Of a stretch of DNA of 64,000 nt, positions 1-13,166 are shown in pieces. Under the pieces are notes generated by a model. That model searched no databases. It was not told the origin of the DNA and saw only the letters and a list, made by a program, of their open reading frames with translations. Source of the stretch: Cepaea nemoralis (lineage: Eukaryota; Mollusca; Gastropoda; Stylommatophora; Helicidae); the NCBI GenBank assembly GCA_014155875.1, contig JACEFZ010017423.1:62001-126000 (forward strand), given 5' to 3'. Positions within the stretch are counted from its first letter, which is position 1. Every line of letters starts with the position of its first letter. The position numbers and the translations under genes are program-made.

Positions 1-43
1 TGTGATGTCGGTTCCTAAATCAATCAATCAATCAATCAATCAT
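1..43 (+). repeat. ATCA-repeat 3' tail of a SINE/LINE-like element
   Basis: A 'gttcctaaatcaatcaatca' tract. The reverse complement of the same end (GATT repeats followed by taggaacc) occurs at 48919-48945, so this is probably the 3' end of the same element, whose body lies before the window. Confidence 0.5.
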
Positions 44-44
44 A

Positions 45-622
45 TGTTATTCGAAAGGAAAAGAAAAACTATTTTAACAACTTAATAACAGATAAAACCA
101 ACACTAAAGATATATGGAAAGCAATTAATACCTTGGCAAACAAACACAAATCATCACAATCATTACCATCAAATCATGTTACATGTGATCAATTCAGTTG
201 ATTCTTTCAGTCCGCTATAAACCAAATAATGGCTGCAATATTGGATGCGCCTCATGACATATCATTATTATCATCATTCTGTGAGAACAAATTCTATGGA
301 TACAATACCTCCAACATACCGCTAATGGCGACCACTGAAGTATTTACTCATCTAAGAAACCTTAAAAAAAAAATAACGCATCAGGACTAGATGAAATCAG
401 CAATCGGATCCTTCGCCGCCGATCTGCGAGTCACTAACTTTTATATATAATCAATGTCTCACCAAAGGTCACTTCCAATCAGCCTTTAAAATCGCTAAAG
501 TATATCCTCATTTAAAAGCTGGTTCTCTAGACGATCGTCTCATGAGTAATTATAGGCCAATTTCAATATTATCCTCACTATCCAAACCCCTAGAAAAGCA
601 CATCCACAAAACATCACTAGAT
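45..622 (+). pseudogene. CR1/Jockey-type LINE RT fragment (decayed)
   Basis: Three-frame reading gives pieces of the N-terminal half of a LINE reverse transcriptase. They include a 'DIWKAINTLANK' linker segment, then 'SGLDEISNRIL' (the conserved S-x-G-x-D-x-I region before the RT fingers) near 380-410, then 'MSNYRPISILSSLSKPLEK' near 541-600, the usual N-Y-R-P-I-S motif. Several stops and frameshifts separate them, for example an A-run indel near 365-375. The palm and catalytic YADD are absent because the sequence passes directly into repeat R1 at about 622. It is a dead 3'-truncated fragment. Jockey, CR1 and L2 clades share these motifs, so the clade is not fixed. Confidence 0.7.
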
Positions 623-1660
623 TTAATGCCCGGACAATGATGAACAGACCAAGTAAACAATAAGTATAAGACACTGTGTGTGTTGTCACCAAATTCTCGT
701 ATTAGAAAGAAAACTAAAATAAAATATGTTACGTGTTCAGAGACTGAGTATTATTGCAGCTGAGCTACTCAAACGGCGGCTTGTCTTTGCTAGGATTAAA
801 TATAACTCCAGCGTTAGGCAAACATCAGCGACTGCCGTAATCCACCTGTGTATCAAAGAAGAATATCGATATCATCTGTTTCTTAGCGCCATTAAAATTA
901 TCTATGACCATTTTGTTGCTATCATTATAAGGCACTTACATACGTGCCTGGCAAAAATATTAGAAGTAAGCTCGGCGACACGGTGACGTAACGGTTATTG
1001 CACAGGATATACTATCAGGCAGGGAGGCTGCCCTTCATTTGTGATATTATCTACCACATGAGGTCACATATTGGACGTCTAAGATATCGTAATTACTTAT
1101 GTTGATTTTAGTAGCTATTGATCAGAGTGGTAATATATTTCTTAAATATCATGCTATAATGTCTTCAAACAAACTATTTACATTAAATCAGCAATCGGAT
1201 CCTTCATGCCTTCATTTATACTGCAGTAAATTATATTTTCTTGTCTCCCTTTTTCCGTGAAAATTACGTCTAAATCTATTTCACTTTATACTCTGAATTT
1301 CAATTAAAAAAATTTCTACATTGTTATCTGTAAACAATTACAATGAGTGAAACGAGTCGCCATATTCTGAAGAAAAGTAATGGCTGCTGCATGATGTAAC
1401 AATAGGAAATAAAAACAGTTCGGTATGTTTAACTCCTGCGAAAAAGTGAGATGACATAACCACAGACACAGTGTACATACCTGGCAACGTTCTCCACAAT
1501 CATGAACATAATTAGTTTTTTTTAGGAGAAACAAGTAAAAAAGGGTGGGGGGGGGGGGGGGGGGGGAGAGATAATTTTAAAATACAAATAATGATACTAC
1601 GACACAACGACAGACGCGAAAGTTGACACTGGGGTTCATTTGGACTGTTTTTGTTGTTGC
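622..1660 (+). repeat. Dispersed repeat R1, copy a
   Basis: This segment recurs with moderate divergence at 12670-14890 (interrupted), 16840-17860, 39655-40960, 57840-58900 and 63660-64000. Marker strings are 'tattagaaagaaaactaa', 'gcttgtctttgctaggat', 'ttcatttgtgatattatc' and, near the end, 'gttgacactggggt'. It has no conserved reading frame. A run of about 20 G lies at 1546-1566. It may be the long 3' UTR of a LINE or a non-autonomous element. Confidence 0.75.
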
Positions 1661-2035
1661 TGTTATTGCTAGTATTATTATATGCATGGTGTTGTTATTG
1701 TTGTTATTACTATTGCTTATCATTGCGATTGATATTATTATTATTATTAATATCAATATTATAGACATGTTATTATTGTTATTATTGTTTTGTTATTGTT
1801 ATTGCGAATGTTGATGTTATTGGTGTTGGTGATGTTGATGCTGTTACTGTTAACGTTGTTACTGTTGTTATTATATTCCTGTTGTTATTGTTGTTATTTC
1901 TACTGGTGTCTTTATTATGTTATTATTGCTGCTGATCTTGCTGCTGTTGTCATTGTTGTTTTTGTGTTGTTTTTATGATGATGATGATGATGATTATTAT
2001 TATTAGTATTGTAATCATCATCATATATAACTAGT
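1660..2035 (+). repeat. TTG/TTA-rich microsatellite tract
   Basis: Degenerate (TTG)n/(TTA)n ending in a (GAT)n run at 1975-1995. Small open frames here are low-complexity Leu/Val/Ile strings. The same kind of tract follows R1 in other copies (17860-18030; 49266-49715 on the minus strand). Confidence 0.85.
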
Positions 2036-2049
2036 TTCACACAGTTAAT

Positions 2050-2400
2050 CTATTGCACAGACTTAAAGATGCCCCAACCATTGTGCTACTCCAGGCGTTG
2101 TTCTGGACTCACAAAGAGAACTAGCAACTCGCATTAGAAGATGACAGCTTATATTCTTTGGGCACGTCATGAGAAGTGTAAAACTAGGACATGTTGTCAC
2201 AACTGGAAAGCTGGAGGGGAGGAAAGCCAGAGGGAGAACAAGAGAGTAGATGCTGGACAGTTTGACATCATGGCATGGAGGAACGTCTGTAACGGAAATG
2301 GGCGGCGGTACACTAGACAGAAGGCTGTGGACAGACCAACTGCCTACTGTATGGACTACCGGAAAAAGAAGACACATACACAAGGTATATTACACTTTAA
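2050..2400 (+). pseudogene. RTE-like LINE C-terminal tail, family 2
   Basis: The frame at 2110-2400 contains a degraded 'FGHVMRSGKL' type segment followed by 'VTTGKLEG' and 'MLDSLTSWHGGTSVTEM', the conserved C-terminal tail of RTE/BovB-like LINE proteins downstream of the RT. Two other copies lie at 31730-31912 and, on the minus strand, at 48642-49262, all preceded by 'ctagtttcacacagttaat'. No RT core is present. Frames are broken by small indels (GHVMR reads partly in another frame), so it is a 5'-truncated fossil. Confidence 0.7.
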
Positions 2401-2459
2401 TTGGATTGAATAGCGAACAAAAAGGTCTATCCAACAAGAACTCAGAATTGTAAAAAAAC

Positions 2460-2700
2460 AGTGTTATTAAGATAAACCAAAATTGGGAAAATGAAATTCA
2501 AAACAATTTATTATATTAGTGAATTTAAACACAAAAGCCACACATAATAGACTGCAAGATTGATTGCCTTGTATATTTCGCTGCATCTCTTCACGTGACG
2601 AGACGAGATACGGGAAATATGCCAGGCAATAAACTGTGTCACATATTGTTTGTGGCTTCTGTGTTTAACGAAAATTAAATGTTTTGGAGATGTGCGACAC
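2460..2700 (+). repeat. Repeat R2, partial copy
   Basis: Shares 'gacgagacgagat', 'ggcaataaa', 'gtgtcacatattgtt' and 'gttttggagatgt' with 14893-15220 and 31955-32400. This copy stops before the TATAAAA-containing part. Confidence 0.7.
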
Positions 2701-2756
2701 ATGACAGAGGCGTGCGATGGAGAGAAGTTTAAATAGGCCTATGGGAATAACGTTCT

Positions 2757-3176
2757 AGACAGGACAAGCGAAGTTGTTAGCCTCTTGCCTTTCGCTTCGA
2801 AACTTAAGGGTTCGATTCCGGCGTACGTCATTTGGTTCACGAGTGCAGTTATCTTCGAGAAACCCTGGGGATTGTCACTGGAGTTGTGTAGTTCGTATTT
2901 TGTGCGACACTTTCTGCAAGCCGCCCCGTGGAATATACTGGACCATATGGGATAACACCCGGTGCAATGAAGTTGATTCCCTTGCCTTTTAACAGATTTA
3001 GGTCCAAACAAAAAGAAGGTTTGGGCCTAACAAATTGGATGGCGGAATATAATGAGTAGGAAGGGTTTGTCACAGTTATGACTTAATGCCGGGGCAGTGA
3101 TAAGCAGACCACGATGGCTAAGACACATATGTGTTTTGTCACCCAATCCTTGTATTAGAAAGAAAACTAAGGTATC
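2757..3176 (+). repeat. tRNA-like SINE head plus start of R1 copy b
   Basis: 'ggttcgattcc' at 2809-2819 is a perfect pol III B-box core, preceded by a weaker A-box-like stretch. Homologous heads lie at 16523-16730 and 57098-57300. It is followed by R1 sequence (ttgggcctaacaaa, then tattagaaagaaaactaagg) that is interrupted at 3176 by LTR-B and resumes at 12675. It is tRNA-derived in appearance but is not a tRNA gene: no cloverleaf with a CCA-accepting stem was found. Confidence 0.55.
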
Positions 3177-3707
3177 TGTCAAGATGCTGGAGAGGCATAG
3201 ATAGAAGTAGGATAGGCATAGATAGAAGTAGGTAGAAGTAGGACAAGGACGGAGGAAAGAAAAGGACAAAGACAGGATATAATAAGGACCTGTACAAGAG
3301 TATAGATAGAGAGAGACAGTAGAAGGAGATAGTACTCCAAACCAGTGTTAGGACCAGACCTAGACAGGACACGCATATGTCAGAGCTAGGACATGACGAG
3401 GACATACCGGAATTCATTCCCGAAATAGGACAGAATACAGTAGGCACGGGGATTACCCGTAAACAGACTGAACTCTAGTATGGCTGTAGGCTACGAGGAC
3501 TGGGCCACTAAACTACGTGGCAAGTGATCCAGCACGCACGAGAACGGGTGACGAGGAGCTGAACTGGACCTGTGAATTCAGGCAGACCGGGACGGACAGT
3601 CGGAGTGACAGGACCTCTGTGTTTACCCTTGCCAGTAGTGTAGTTTAGAGAGGGCATAGTTATACTTAGCGAACGACAGTAGAATGTATTTGAGAAATGA
3701 ATGTTAA
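3177..3707 (+). repeat. Left LTR of LTR-B (3' end missing)
   Basis: Aligns with 11997-12540. Identity ends at '...gttaattgtgta', after which internal sequence begins, so about 130 bp of LTR end and the primer-binding region are deleted. It also lacks a 13-bp block found near 12342-12356. Confidence 0.75.
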
Positions 3708-4170
3708 TTGTGTAGATGTGTCTCCATCATGTATCTTATATCACCACTCAGAAAAGAAGTTTAACCACTTGACAGCAGAGAACCAATCAACAACATTGGC
3801 CTCTAAACAGAAACATAATGCATCCACACCAAAGAGTAGCCAAATAAAAGAGAGACACAATGCAAATACACCAAGCAATCAGATAGAAAACGCACTCAGC
3901 ACAACCACAATAGGGAATCAAACAGAAGACGACAATATAGAACAACCAGAACCAACAATAGAATTGACTACAACAAGGGACAGCATACGGATAAAACCAA
4001 AACTTATAGACGACATATGTGTGCATACAACGGACTGGACAAAACACTTGCAAAAACTTAGACAAGTCTTCGAAAGGATAAGAATATTTGGACTTACAGT
4101 AAAACCCACCAAAGTGGAGCTGGGCTTGGAGAAAATAGACTTCCTAGGCCATACTATATCAAAAGGTATG
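3708..4170 (+). pseudogene. LTR-B pol fragment: linker and RT palm/thumb
   Basis: An open frame from 3697 enters from the truncated LTR. The first ~95 codons are polar, Thr/Asn/Gln-rich linker (like the segment between integrase and RT in the 20722 element). The frame then passes into RT palm at about 4002 with 'IDDICVHTTDW' (the IDD of the catalytic motif), 'GLTVKPTKVELG' and 'IDFLGHTISKG'. The RT fingers and the first catalytic Asp are missing, so two internal deletions have joined LTR, linker and palm. At 4170 it is cut by the minus-strand element; the frame resumes at 9287. This apparent 176-residue ORF is therefore a chimera ending in foreign LTR sequence, not a gene. Confidence 0.75.
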
Positions 4171-4616
4171 TGTCAGGATCTTATATTCGGCTCGTTGGCT
4201 AACACGTGTGAGACAGTACAAGTATAACGTGATTCGACGTAAGACACAGCAACACAAGTTCTATGGATTTATTGCCACATTAAATACAGAACGATAATTA
4301 CAACGGTCTACAATATATAACTCACAACCACAATACAGCTCATAGGTCTGACGCTCAAGATATCAGTCGTTCGGCTTTCAACCACGGAGATTCACACAAA
4401 CGCCTTGCTCTCGTCATACATGTCCTTCCAGTCTCCTGTCCCAGCTCGGTCTGAGCTATCACGCACACTGCCCACTGCCTCTGGTGGGGTCACGTGGTCT
4501 GCGTGCGTCTGTCGTCAGCCTGACCGCTGGTCGCGTGTCAGGTAGCAATCTTGCCAGCCGACAACTCTTGTCGGCCGGGTGTCGTAACGATGTTGCTGCA
4601 TAGCTAGGCTCTGACA
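4171..4616 (-). repeat. 3' LTR of the deleted Gmr1-like element
   Basis: On the minus strand it begins TGTCAGAGCC and ends AGATCCTGACA, the same termini as the 20722 element's LTR, with clear sequence divergence between (a different subfamily). An AATAAA signal lies in the conserved R-like part, near 4268-4275 on the plus strand. Confidence 0.9.
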
Positions 4617-6039
4617 TTCTCCCCGGGTACCTCAATGAAAGATGCCATCTTTCATTCATGATGTATGTATATACTGGGGTAGTGTTAATTTCATGTCAGA
4701 GACTACTCTTTCCCAGTGTTATGCATGAAAATACATATATGGCATAGAAATATATACAAAAAATGTAAGTTGCATTGAAATGACAAATGAAGTACAACTT
4801 TTAACACAAATCAGGTTTCATCCCCCTGATGCCTGGTTACCTTCATTGCAATAATACCCAGTCAGATCAGTAGTACCAGCTTCACGCATCTACCTCGCAG
4901 CAATTTGAAAATAAAACGTAATAATATGGTTGTTTTGCAACAGCCATCTAGCCAGACTGAAATACGGCTTTGTATTAGTCGTATTAAACACTGAAACTCT
5001 GACCTCATTTGGCCAGGAGCTCTTATGTTGGTTTGCAATGTTGGCAGCTCTATGACATGCTAAGTGGACGCCTACCTGCTGTGCCAAACATTTGAGCAAC
5101 AAATGTCTATCTATACAATACACATTAATGAATATGTTTCAAATTATGGCCCTTGATGTAATTCACAAATGCAAGGGAAGTAATTTTGACATTCAAGAAA
5201 TTCTATACATTACAATAATTATTTAATTTCTTAGCGTCATTGCTTGACGTTTCTTCATATTAACGAGAAAAAGTCGGTAATATGAATACATTAATCAAGA
5301 TATGATTCTAAGATTACACTAATCAAAATAAATAAGTACCAAATTGGTGTATTATATTTTATAGATTCCAAAAGGATTTTACAATCGTCATACATTTTTA
5401 ACAATTTGTATATCGTCTGCTAATTTTGCTATAGTTTTTAAATTACACCGGAAACACACACGAAACGCAAAATTTAGTTGCTGTTACACTGTTTGAACAC
5501 AACTGTTCCGGTTTTAACGGATCGTAGAATGTTATCAAAGTTCGTGTTTGATGTTATAGTATCACAACTCTCGGATTATGATGGAATGTTCTTATTTCCG
5601 ATGTGTTCACAACTTATGGATAATGATCGACTGTTCTTCTTTTGGATGTTCAAATGTCGAACAATTTGGATTAAATTCGCTGTAGAGGTGGTGTAGGAGT
5701 CAATGTTCGGTCCACATTTGCACATGTCGTTAAAATATCACGGTGAAGAAAATCACTCACAGCTGTCACTGTTAAATGGTAAAGTTCGCTTCTGGTAAGT
5801 GGTTAAGCGTCTGTGACACTGTTCTTAGTGTATATTTACAATTAATACTGTTCTCTTTCTAACACACACTACACAATTATACTACACTCATTACATGACT
5901 TGATTAAAATAAGTATATTATACATGTCGGTTTCTAACCGTATCACAATTTTAATTATAGACCTTACACAGTAGGTGAATGGAAACAAAATTCACTCATT
6001 GGTGGCTGTGTTGGTCTGAGTGTATTACACACACCGCAC
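4617..6039 (-). other. 3' untranslated region of the deleted element
   Basis: Non-coding and collinear with 26740-28129, with high identity next to the LTR and lower identity farther in. A palindrome with 11-bp arms lies at 4634-4656, 17 nt from the LTR, and is also present in the full copy. No gene is seen. Confidence 0.7.
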
Positions 6040-6232
6040 TCAGACATTGCTTACTGGGTCGGTCGGACAACGGGACAAAAGATCGGCAATTGCATTCATT
6101 CTGCCGGGAATATGGCGAACTTCGAAACTGAAATTTTGAAGCTTCAAGGACCAGCGAGCAATCATATTATTGGATGGTACTCCGGCATTTATATACCGTA
6201 ATGGACTGTTGTCAGTTTCGATGATAAAGTGA
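6040..6232 (-). pseudogene. RNase H C-terminal remnant
   Basis: The minus-strand frame matches the end of the full-length pol: the 'IETDN' catalytic-Asp segment, then 'ARWSLKLQNFSFEVRHIPG' and the terminal 'CPTDPVSNV' before a stop at 6040-6042. It is attached directly to the end of the protease region at 6228-6232, and the Gag-protease frame runs a few codons across the junction in a different frame from RNase H before stopping at 6212. Only the last ~60 residues remain, so it has no enzymatic capacity. Confidence 0.8.
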
Positions 6233-7975
6233 CGTTATGTCATGGTTATGAGGTTTGTCATTCACCTCAGGTAAATTTCCTATGATTATATCGCACACTG
6301 GGTTTGTAAGTGCCGCGACCTTTACTTTCCCGGTGAGGAATGGTGTTTCAATGTATGCCCAAGCTAATGGATATTTTTCAATATTGCCTGAAAATGTTCT
6401 ACATGTGATGTGTCTGCCTGTGTAGTCTGTAGGCGTTATGAATGTTGTTTTCAGGCCAATAAGTGTACTCCCGGTGTCGCGAAGTACTGTAGCAAACTTG
6501 CCATTAACATACCCGTGATAGATGTCTAATCTGCCTTTTGAGTCTATTACCAAGTTAGCTTCCTCATTGGCAATAGGGATGGCGTGCCCGCATGTTAAGA
6601 TACCATTTTCAAAGAAGGTATTACAGACAGTGCATGTGTTGGCGCTAAATACATCACACGCCTGTGCTGCATGTACAGGATGTTTTTCTGGATTTTCGTC
6701 TTCTGACGCTGAGCTATCGAACAAGGCGGCATTGGCTTTGTTGGTCATATGCCTGCCTCTACAATCCATGCGATGGTGACCGTAAGCCTTGCAGAGAAAT
6801 CATTTACGTAAACTTTGAACGATTTACGTTCTCTGTCTTGTCTGTTTACCATATTTTGTAAGTATGTTTGGTACCCTGGGTTTTTATCGCACATCTCGTT
6901 CAAATGGTGAGACATTTTACAGTGAATACAATGTCTAAATTTTTTCAGAGGTAGGCCTGTTTGGTTTTTGCCTACTATAGTTTTTCTCATAGTTGGCTGC
7001 TGCTACCCAGTTACTGTCAGTAGCTTCAGTGGCAAAACACTGTTTATTTGCCGTATAATAGGCCGACCCACGTCTTTCCATTTCTTCCACACTTGTGCAT
7101 TCATTCTCCTGTCAAGAACTTAGAAAAGATGATGGGATAGAAGAAATGACCTTATCTCGAATGATGAGATCTTCTAATTTATCATAATTTTTGTTAATTT
7201 TGGCTGATGACGTCCATTTGCTGAAAATGTCTCGGACTAGACAGAGGTAGTCAGAGAACGTTTGAGTTGATTTTGGACTCAGTTTACTGAATTGTTCTCT
7301 GTAACCTGCCTCGTCTAACATGAAATGTGCCATTATTTTAGATTTAATATAATGGTACTCTTTCCTGAGGTCTTTGGGGATGGTTTCAATGACTTTAAGA
7401 GGTTCCCCAGATAGACTCCTCATATATAGAATATTCCATTCGGAAAGTGGAACTTGGTAATGTTCCATTAAAGTCTCAAAATTTTGGGTAAAGGCTGCTA
7501 TGCAGTCACCCGAGGTATAATTACGTACGATACCTTGGTACTTCTTATACTGGTTTTCTTTTTCCAGTCTTTCAGATTTCTTTGACTCTTTATTCATTGC
7601 AGTCTCAGTGTCAAGTTGTTTCATTTTCAACTGTAATTCTAGTTCTTCTCTCTTACTCTGAGCTGCTATTTCCGCTTTCTTAAGTTCACTGTCTATCTCA
7701 GCTTGCTTTGTCTTCGCAGCCATTTCTACTTCGGCTTGCTTTAATGCTGTTTCAATCTCTGCTTGTTTTAAGGCTGTTTCTGCCTCTGCTTGCTTGGCAG
7801 CGTTTTCAATCTCTGCCTGTTTTAGAGCTCTTTCTGCTGCTCTTTCATCGCGTTCAGCAGCTTTTTCCTGAACAAGTAGGTATTCTGCGTATTTATTCTC
7901 ACTCCACTTTGTTAACTCATCACCTTGTAACTTTAATTTTAAGCCCATATCAATGAAATCAAACAATGACGACAT
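6212..7975 (-). pseudogene. Gag-protease of the deleted Gmr1-like element
   Basis: The start ATG at 7975 gives 'MSSLFDFIDMGLKLKLQGDE', matching the Gag start at 22020. Residues ~30-140 are an Ala/Lys/Glu-rich coiled coil with several copies of a KQAEIE-type unit, more than in the full copy. The frame breaks near 7112. It continues in a second frame (6990-6745) through a C-x2-C-x3-H-x5-C segment, and breaks again inside the CCHC knuckle, where the first Cys is lost. A third frame (6769-6212) carries the protease with 'RDTGSTLIGLK' (D-T-G active site) and runs to the deletion junction. Gag would form the capsid and bind RNA and the protease would cleave it, but this copy has at least two frameshifts. 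Its protease frame lacks the internal stop seen in the 22020 copy, so it helps define the ancestral Gag-protease end. Confidence 0.85.
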
Positions 7976-8840
7976 GCTGGAGAAAATACGTCAATGATAA
8001 TCAACCACACAAAATATGTTGTAAATGGTTAGTAGAAAAACAATTTACAATTGATTTTACTATACGATGCGTGCCCACTAATGCATACGTAAAGTTAAAG
8101 TAAAGAAAAATATACTCAAGTGCCCTTGATACGGTGATGAATGGTGGGACAATCGGGCTAGGAAAACTGTAGGGTCGTACTTCGGAACCACTAATGACCG
8201 CTACGGCAAGGTTATGGATGGTACGCAAAAACCTGCTTTGTTTTTGGAGAGAAATAAGTTAGCGTCTATTTATTGGTGTGTGCCTGCAAGTCACTAAGTG
8301 TTGATTAGGTTTGGATGGCGTCGAGTGTAATTGTATGTCGTAAATTTGTCGTCAAAGTGTTTTTTTTTTTTTTTCAACAGAAGTTACACTCTTTCCAAAA
8401 CTCTTTGCGTTCCACAAACTCAATACACAAAGACAATCTATCTGTATTTGAACACTCAATCACATTGATGACACATCACTTACATCAAGATGACATTCAG
8501 TAAGGACATAGACATCAAGTTTACAAGATGGCGACAAGGTCAAAATGGCGACAAAATCACAATGTTGACAAGGTCAAACGGTGACACGTTTTACAAATCA
8601 CAAATGTTTTACACGTTTACAGGATCAAACAATATGTACTGCACATTTACTAATAGTTTTAAACATCTTTAAACAATGTAGTAATGGATCACACTGAGAC
8701 TTTTCCGATCACATGTACATCACTATAACCTTGACAAATTTTACACGTACAAGAATTATAGTTTTAAATAACAAAGACGAGCAACACACGTCTAAATATA
8801 TTAGGTTCTTAAACAAAGACGAGCAACCCACGTCCACACA
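7976..8840 (-). other. 5' leader of the deleted Gmr1-like element
   Basis: Non-coding, collinear with 21163-22019. It lies between the 5' LTR and the Gag ATG and would hold the primer-binding site and packaging signals. A T-run at 8360-8375 is the only notable feature. Confidence 0.65.
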
Positions 8841-9286
8841 TGTCAGGATCTTATATTCGGCTCGTTGGCTAACACGTGTGAGACAGTACAAGTATAACGT
8901 GATTCGACGTAAGACACAGCAACACAAGTTCTATGGATTTATTGCCACATTAAATACAGAACGATAATTACAACGGTCTACAATATATAACTCACAACCA
9001 CAATACAGCTCATAGGTCTGACGCTCAAGATATCAGTCGTTCGGCTTTCAACCACGGAGATTCACACAAACGCCTTGCTCTCGTCATACATGTCCTTCCA
9101 GTCTCCTGTCCCAGCTCGGTCTGAGCTATCACGCACACTGCCCACTGCCTCTGGTGGGGTCACGTGGTCTGCGTGCGTCTGTCGTCAGCCTGACCGCTGG
9201 TCGCGTGTCAGGTAGCAATCTTGCCAGCCGACAACTCTTGTCCGCCGGGTGTCGTAACGATGTTGCTGCATAGCTAGGCTCTGACA
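8841..9286 (-). repeat. 5' LTR of the deleted Gmr1-like element
   Basis: Same 446-bp sequence as 4171-4616 except one base (tcg at 4571-4573 versus tcc at 9241-9243). It would carry the promoter for the minus-strand transcript. Confidence 0.9.
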
Positions 9287-10018
9287 GTATGAAACCGATA
9301 GCAAAATTGTGACAAAAATTCTAAACCTGACGATGCCAGTTACCAAGAAACAAGTGAGAAGTTTGCTCGGATTGGTAAATTATTATAATAAGTTCATTCC
9401 CAATCCAGCGGAAATTACCAGTGTCTTTTCTAATTTATTAAAATCTAATGTAAAAATTGATGTGAAAGATGCCATTCTAATTGATGCGTTGTCAAAACTT
9501 AAACACTTTTTTTTAGCAATGTCCCAATCCTCCGTTTGCCTAATCCTAACTTACAATACTTTCTTAGGACTGATGCCAGCAGAGTCTCCATAGCAGGCAT
9601 ATTGGGCCAGAAATACAACGACATTCTACATCCAGTAATGTACGTAAGTCGTAAGATTACTCCTACTGAAGCCAGATATGGTGTCCGTGAATTGGAAGCG
9701 TTAGCGATAGTGTACTGTGTCCATAAACTGCACCGATTCGTGGCAGGGACACACTTTGTCACCGAGACTGACAACTCCACGCTCACTGTCATGGAGACAG
9801 GGGTCCACAAAAACAATAGAAAATATAGATGGTCCCTGGTACTCCAAAATTACTCATTTTCGGTCAGGCACATCAGTGGCAAAAGTAATATACTGGCTGA
9901 CGTGCTAAGTATGCCTACAAACTTTGATGTGCCTGAATTGCCAATGAAAGACGACACAACTCCATCGTCGTCTGTGACAATGTTACCAGAAGTCGACCAC
10001 ACAGATGTGACATTATGA
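9287..10018 (+). pseudogene. LTR-B pol: RT thumb and RNase H
   Basis: This continues the RT frame cut at 4170. It first shows the RT connection motif 'KKQVRSLLGLVNYYNKFIP' (9346-9405), with a one-base loss near 9298 relative to the upstream frame. A further frameshift near the T-run at 9507-9516 moves the frame to 9536-10018. There RNase H shows 'LRTDASRVSIAGILGQKYND' (first Asp), 'ELEALAIV' (Glu), 'TETDNSTLTVM' (Asp) and 'RHISGKSNILADVLS' (final Asp region). The frame ends with a short acidic tail and a stop at 10016-10018, with no integrase downstream. RNase H would degrade the RNA strand of the hybrid during reverse transcription. This copy is inactive. Confidence 0.8.
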
Positions 10019-11996
<1,978 letters not shown>

Positions 11997-12669
11997 TGTC
12001 AAGATGCTGGAGAGGCATAGATAGAAGTAGGATAGACATAGATAGAAAGTAGGACAAGAACGGAGGAAAGTAAAGGGCAAAGGCAGGACATAATAAGGAC
12101 CTGTACAAGAGTATAGATAGAGAGAGACAGTAGAAGGAGATAGTACTCCAAACCAGTGTTAGGACAAGACCTAGACAGGACACGCATATGTCAGAGCTAG
12201 GACATGACGAGGACATACCGGGATTCATTCCCGAAATAGGACAGCGTACAGTAGGCACGGGGATTACCCGTAAACAGACTGAACTCTAGTATAGCTGTAG
12301 GCTACGAGGACTGGGCCACTAAACTACGTGGCAAGTGATCCAGCACGCCACACTGACGGCACGAGAACGGGAGACGAGGAGCTGAACTGGGCCTGTGAAT
12401 TCAGGCTGACCGGGACGGCCAGTCGGAGTGACAGGATCTCTGTATTTACCCTCGCCAGTAGTGTACTTTAGAGAGGGCATAGTTATACTTAGCGAACGAT
12501 AGTAGAATGTATTTGAGTAATGAATGTTAATTGTGTATGCTCGTAAGGCGAGCTCTGTAATATATAATAAAACGTGAATCCTGATCTTCCATTTACCCAA
12601 CGATGTGTTTGTAATTACGATGGGTGAATGAAGGGACCGCATGATTGTATGAAGTCATGTTGTTGACAG
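11997..12669 (+). repeat. Right LTR of LTR-B
   Basis: 673 bp, TGTCAAGATG to GTTGACA. It contains 'gaggcatagatagaagtagg' like the left LTR and an 'aataaaacg' polyadenylation-like signal near 12566. The first ~540 bp align with 3177-3707. Confidence 0.8.
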
Positions 12670-13166
12670 GATCACATATTACACGTTTTTGTTTTCTTTC
12701 AAATGAGTGTTATTGCAACTGAACACCTCAAACAGTAAATTCCTTTCGTGGAATGTCTGCACCAAAGATTCACTGTGGGCTTCATCAAAAGATGCAAACA
12801 GCGTCCCAGTGACACGAAATGGAATATTGCTTGGCTAGCAAACCCATTTTGTGGATATTCCGAACCGAAAGTTCGCTAAGTGGATGTCATCTGCGGACTG
12901 ACCTCTCCTGGTTTGCATGGGGAGCTTCCTGTGGCAAACAAAATGCCCAATATACGGATGCGAGGCTAAGCAGCGATATGCAGGACGTGACGATTCTTTG
13001 GGTGCGCCCAGTACCATATGGTCTCTACGACAATATTTGCTATCATTATGAGGTACATGCACATGTACCTGCCAAAAAAAAAAAATAGTTTTTTTCCCAG
13101 AACTGTCATGCCGCTGCAATAAAACAGGGTTTGCACTAGATATATAATCCCGTAGGTAGAATGCCC
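12670..13166 (+). repeat. R1 copy b, second part, with repeat segment R3
   Basis: R1 resumes after LTR-B. The segment at 12837-13010 ('caaacccattttgtgg' to 'caggacgtgacgattc') also occurs at 63203-63350 and may be a separate short insertion (R3). Its short open frames are not conserved between the two copies. It ends at 13158-13166 with agaatgccc, the TSD of the next insertion. Confidence 0.65.

Larger units (their letters stand above)
4171..9286 (-). mobile_element. Internally deleted Gmr1-like LTR retrotransposon
   Basis: Two 446-bp LTRs (4171-4616 and 8841-9286) differ by one base by eye. The 5-bp TSD gtatg lies at 4166-4170 and 9287-9291. On the minus strand the order is 5' LTR, leader, gag and protease region, RNase H C-terminus, 3' UTR, 3' LTR. 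Compared with the full copy at 20722-28570, about 2.84 kb covering all of integrase and RT and most of RNase H is absent, with the junction at the shared pentamer tcact (6228-6232). LTR identity implies recent insertion although it cannot supply its own polymerase or integrase. Confidence 0.9.

Noticed and set aside
1577..1978. Open frames on both strands rich in Leu, Ile, Val or Asn
   Set aside because: They are translations of the TTG/TTA microsatellite; no domain and both strands are open for the same reason.
3697..4227. A 176-codon frame that looks like a novel gene
   Set aside because: It is a chimera of truncated LTR-B LTR, pol linker, RT palm and the LTR of an inserted element.
4171..9286. 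Two separate solo LTRs instead of one element
   Set aside because: The pair shares a TSD across the whole interval and the interior is collinear with the full Gmr1-like copy.
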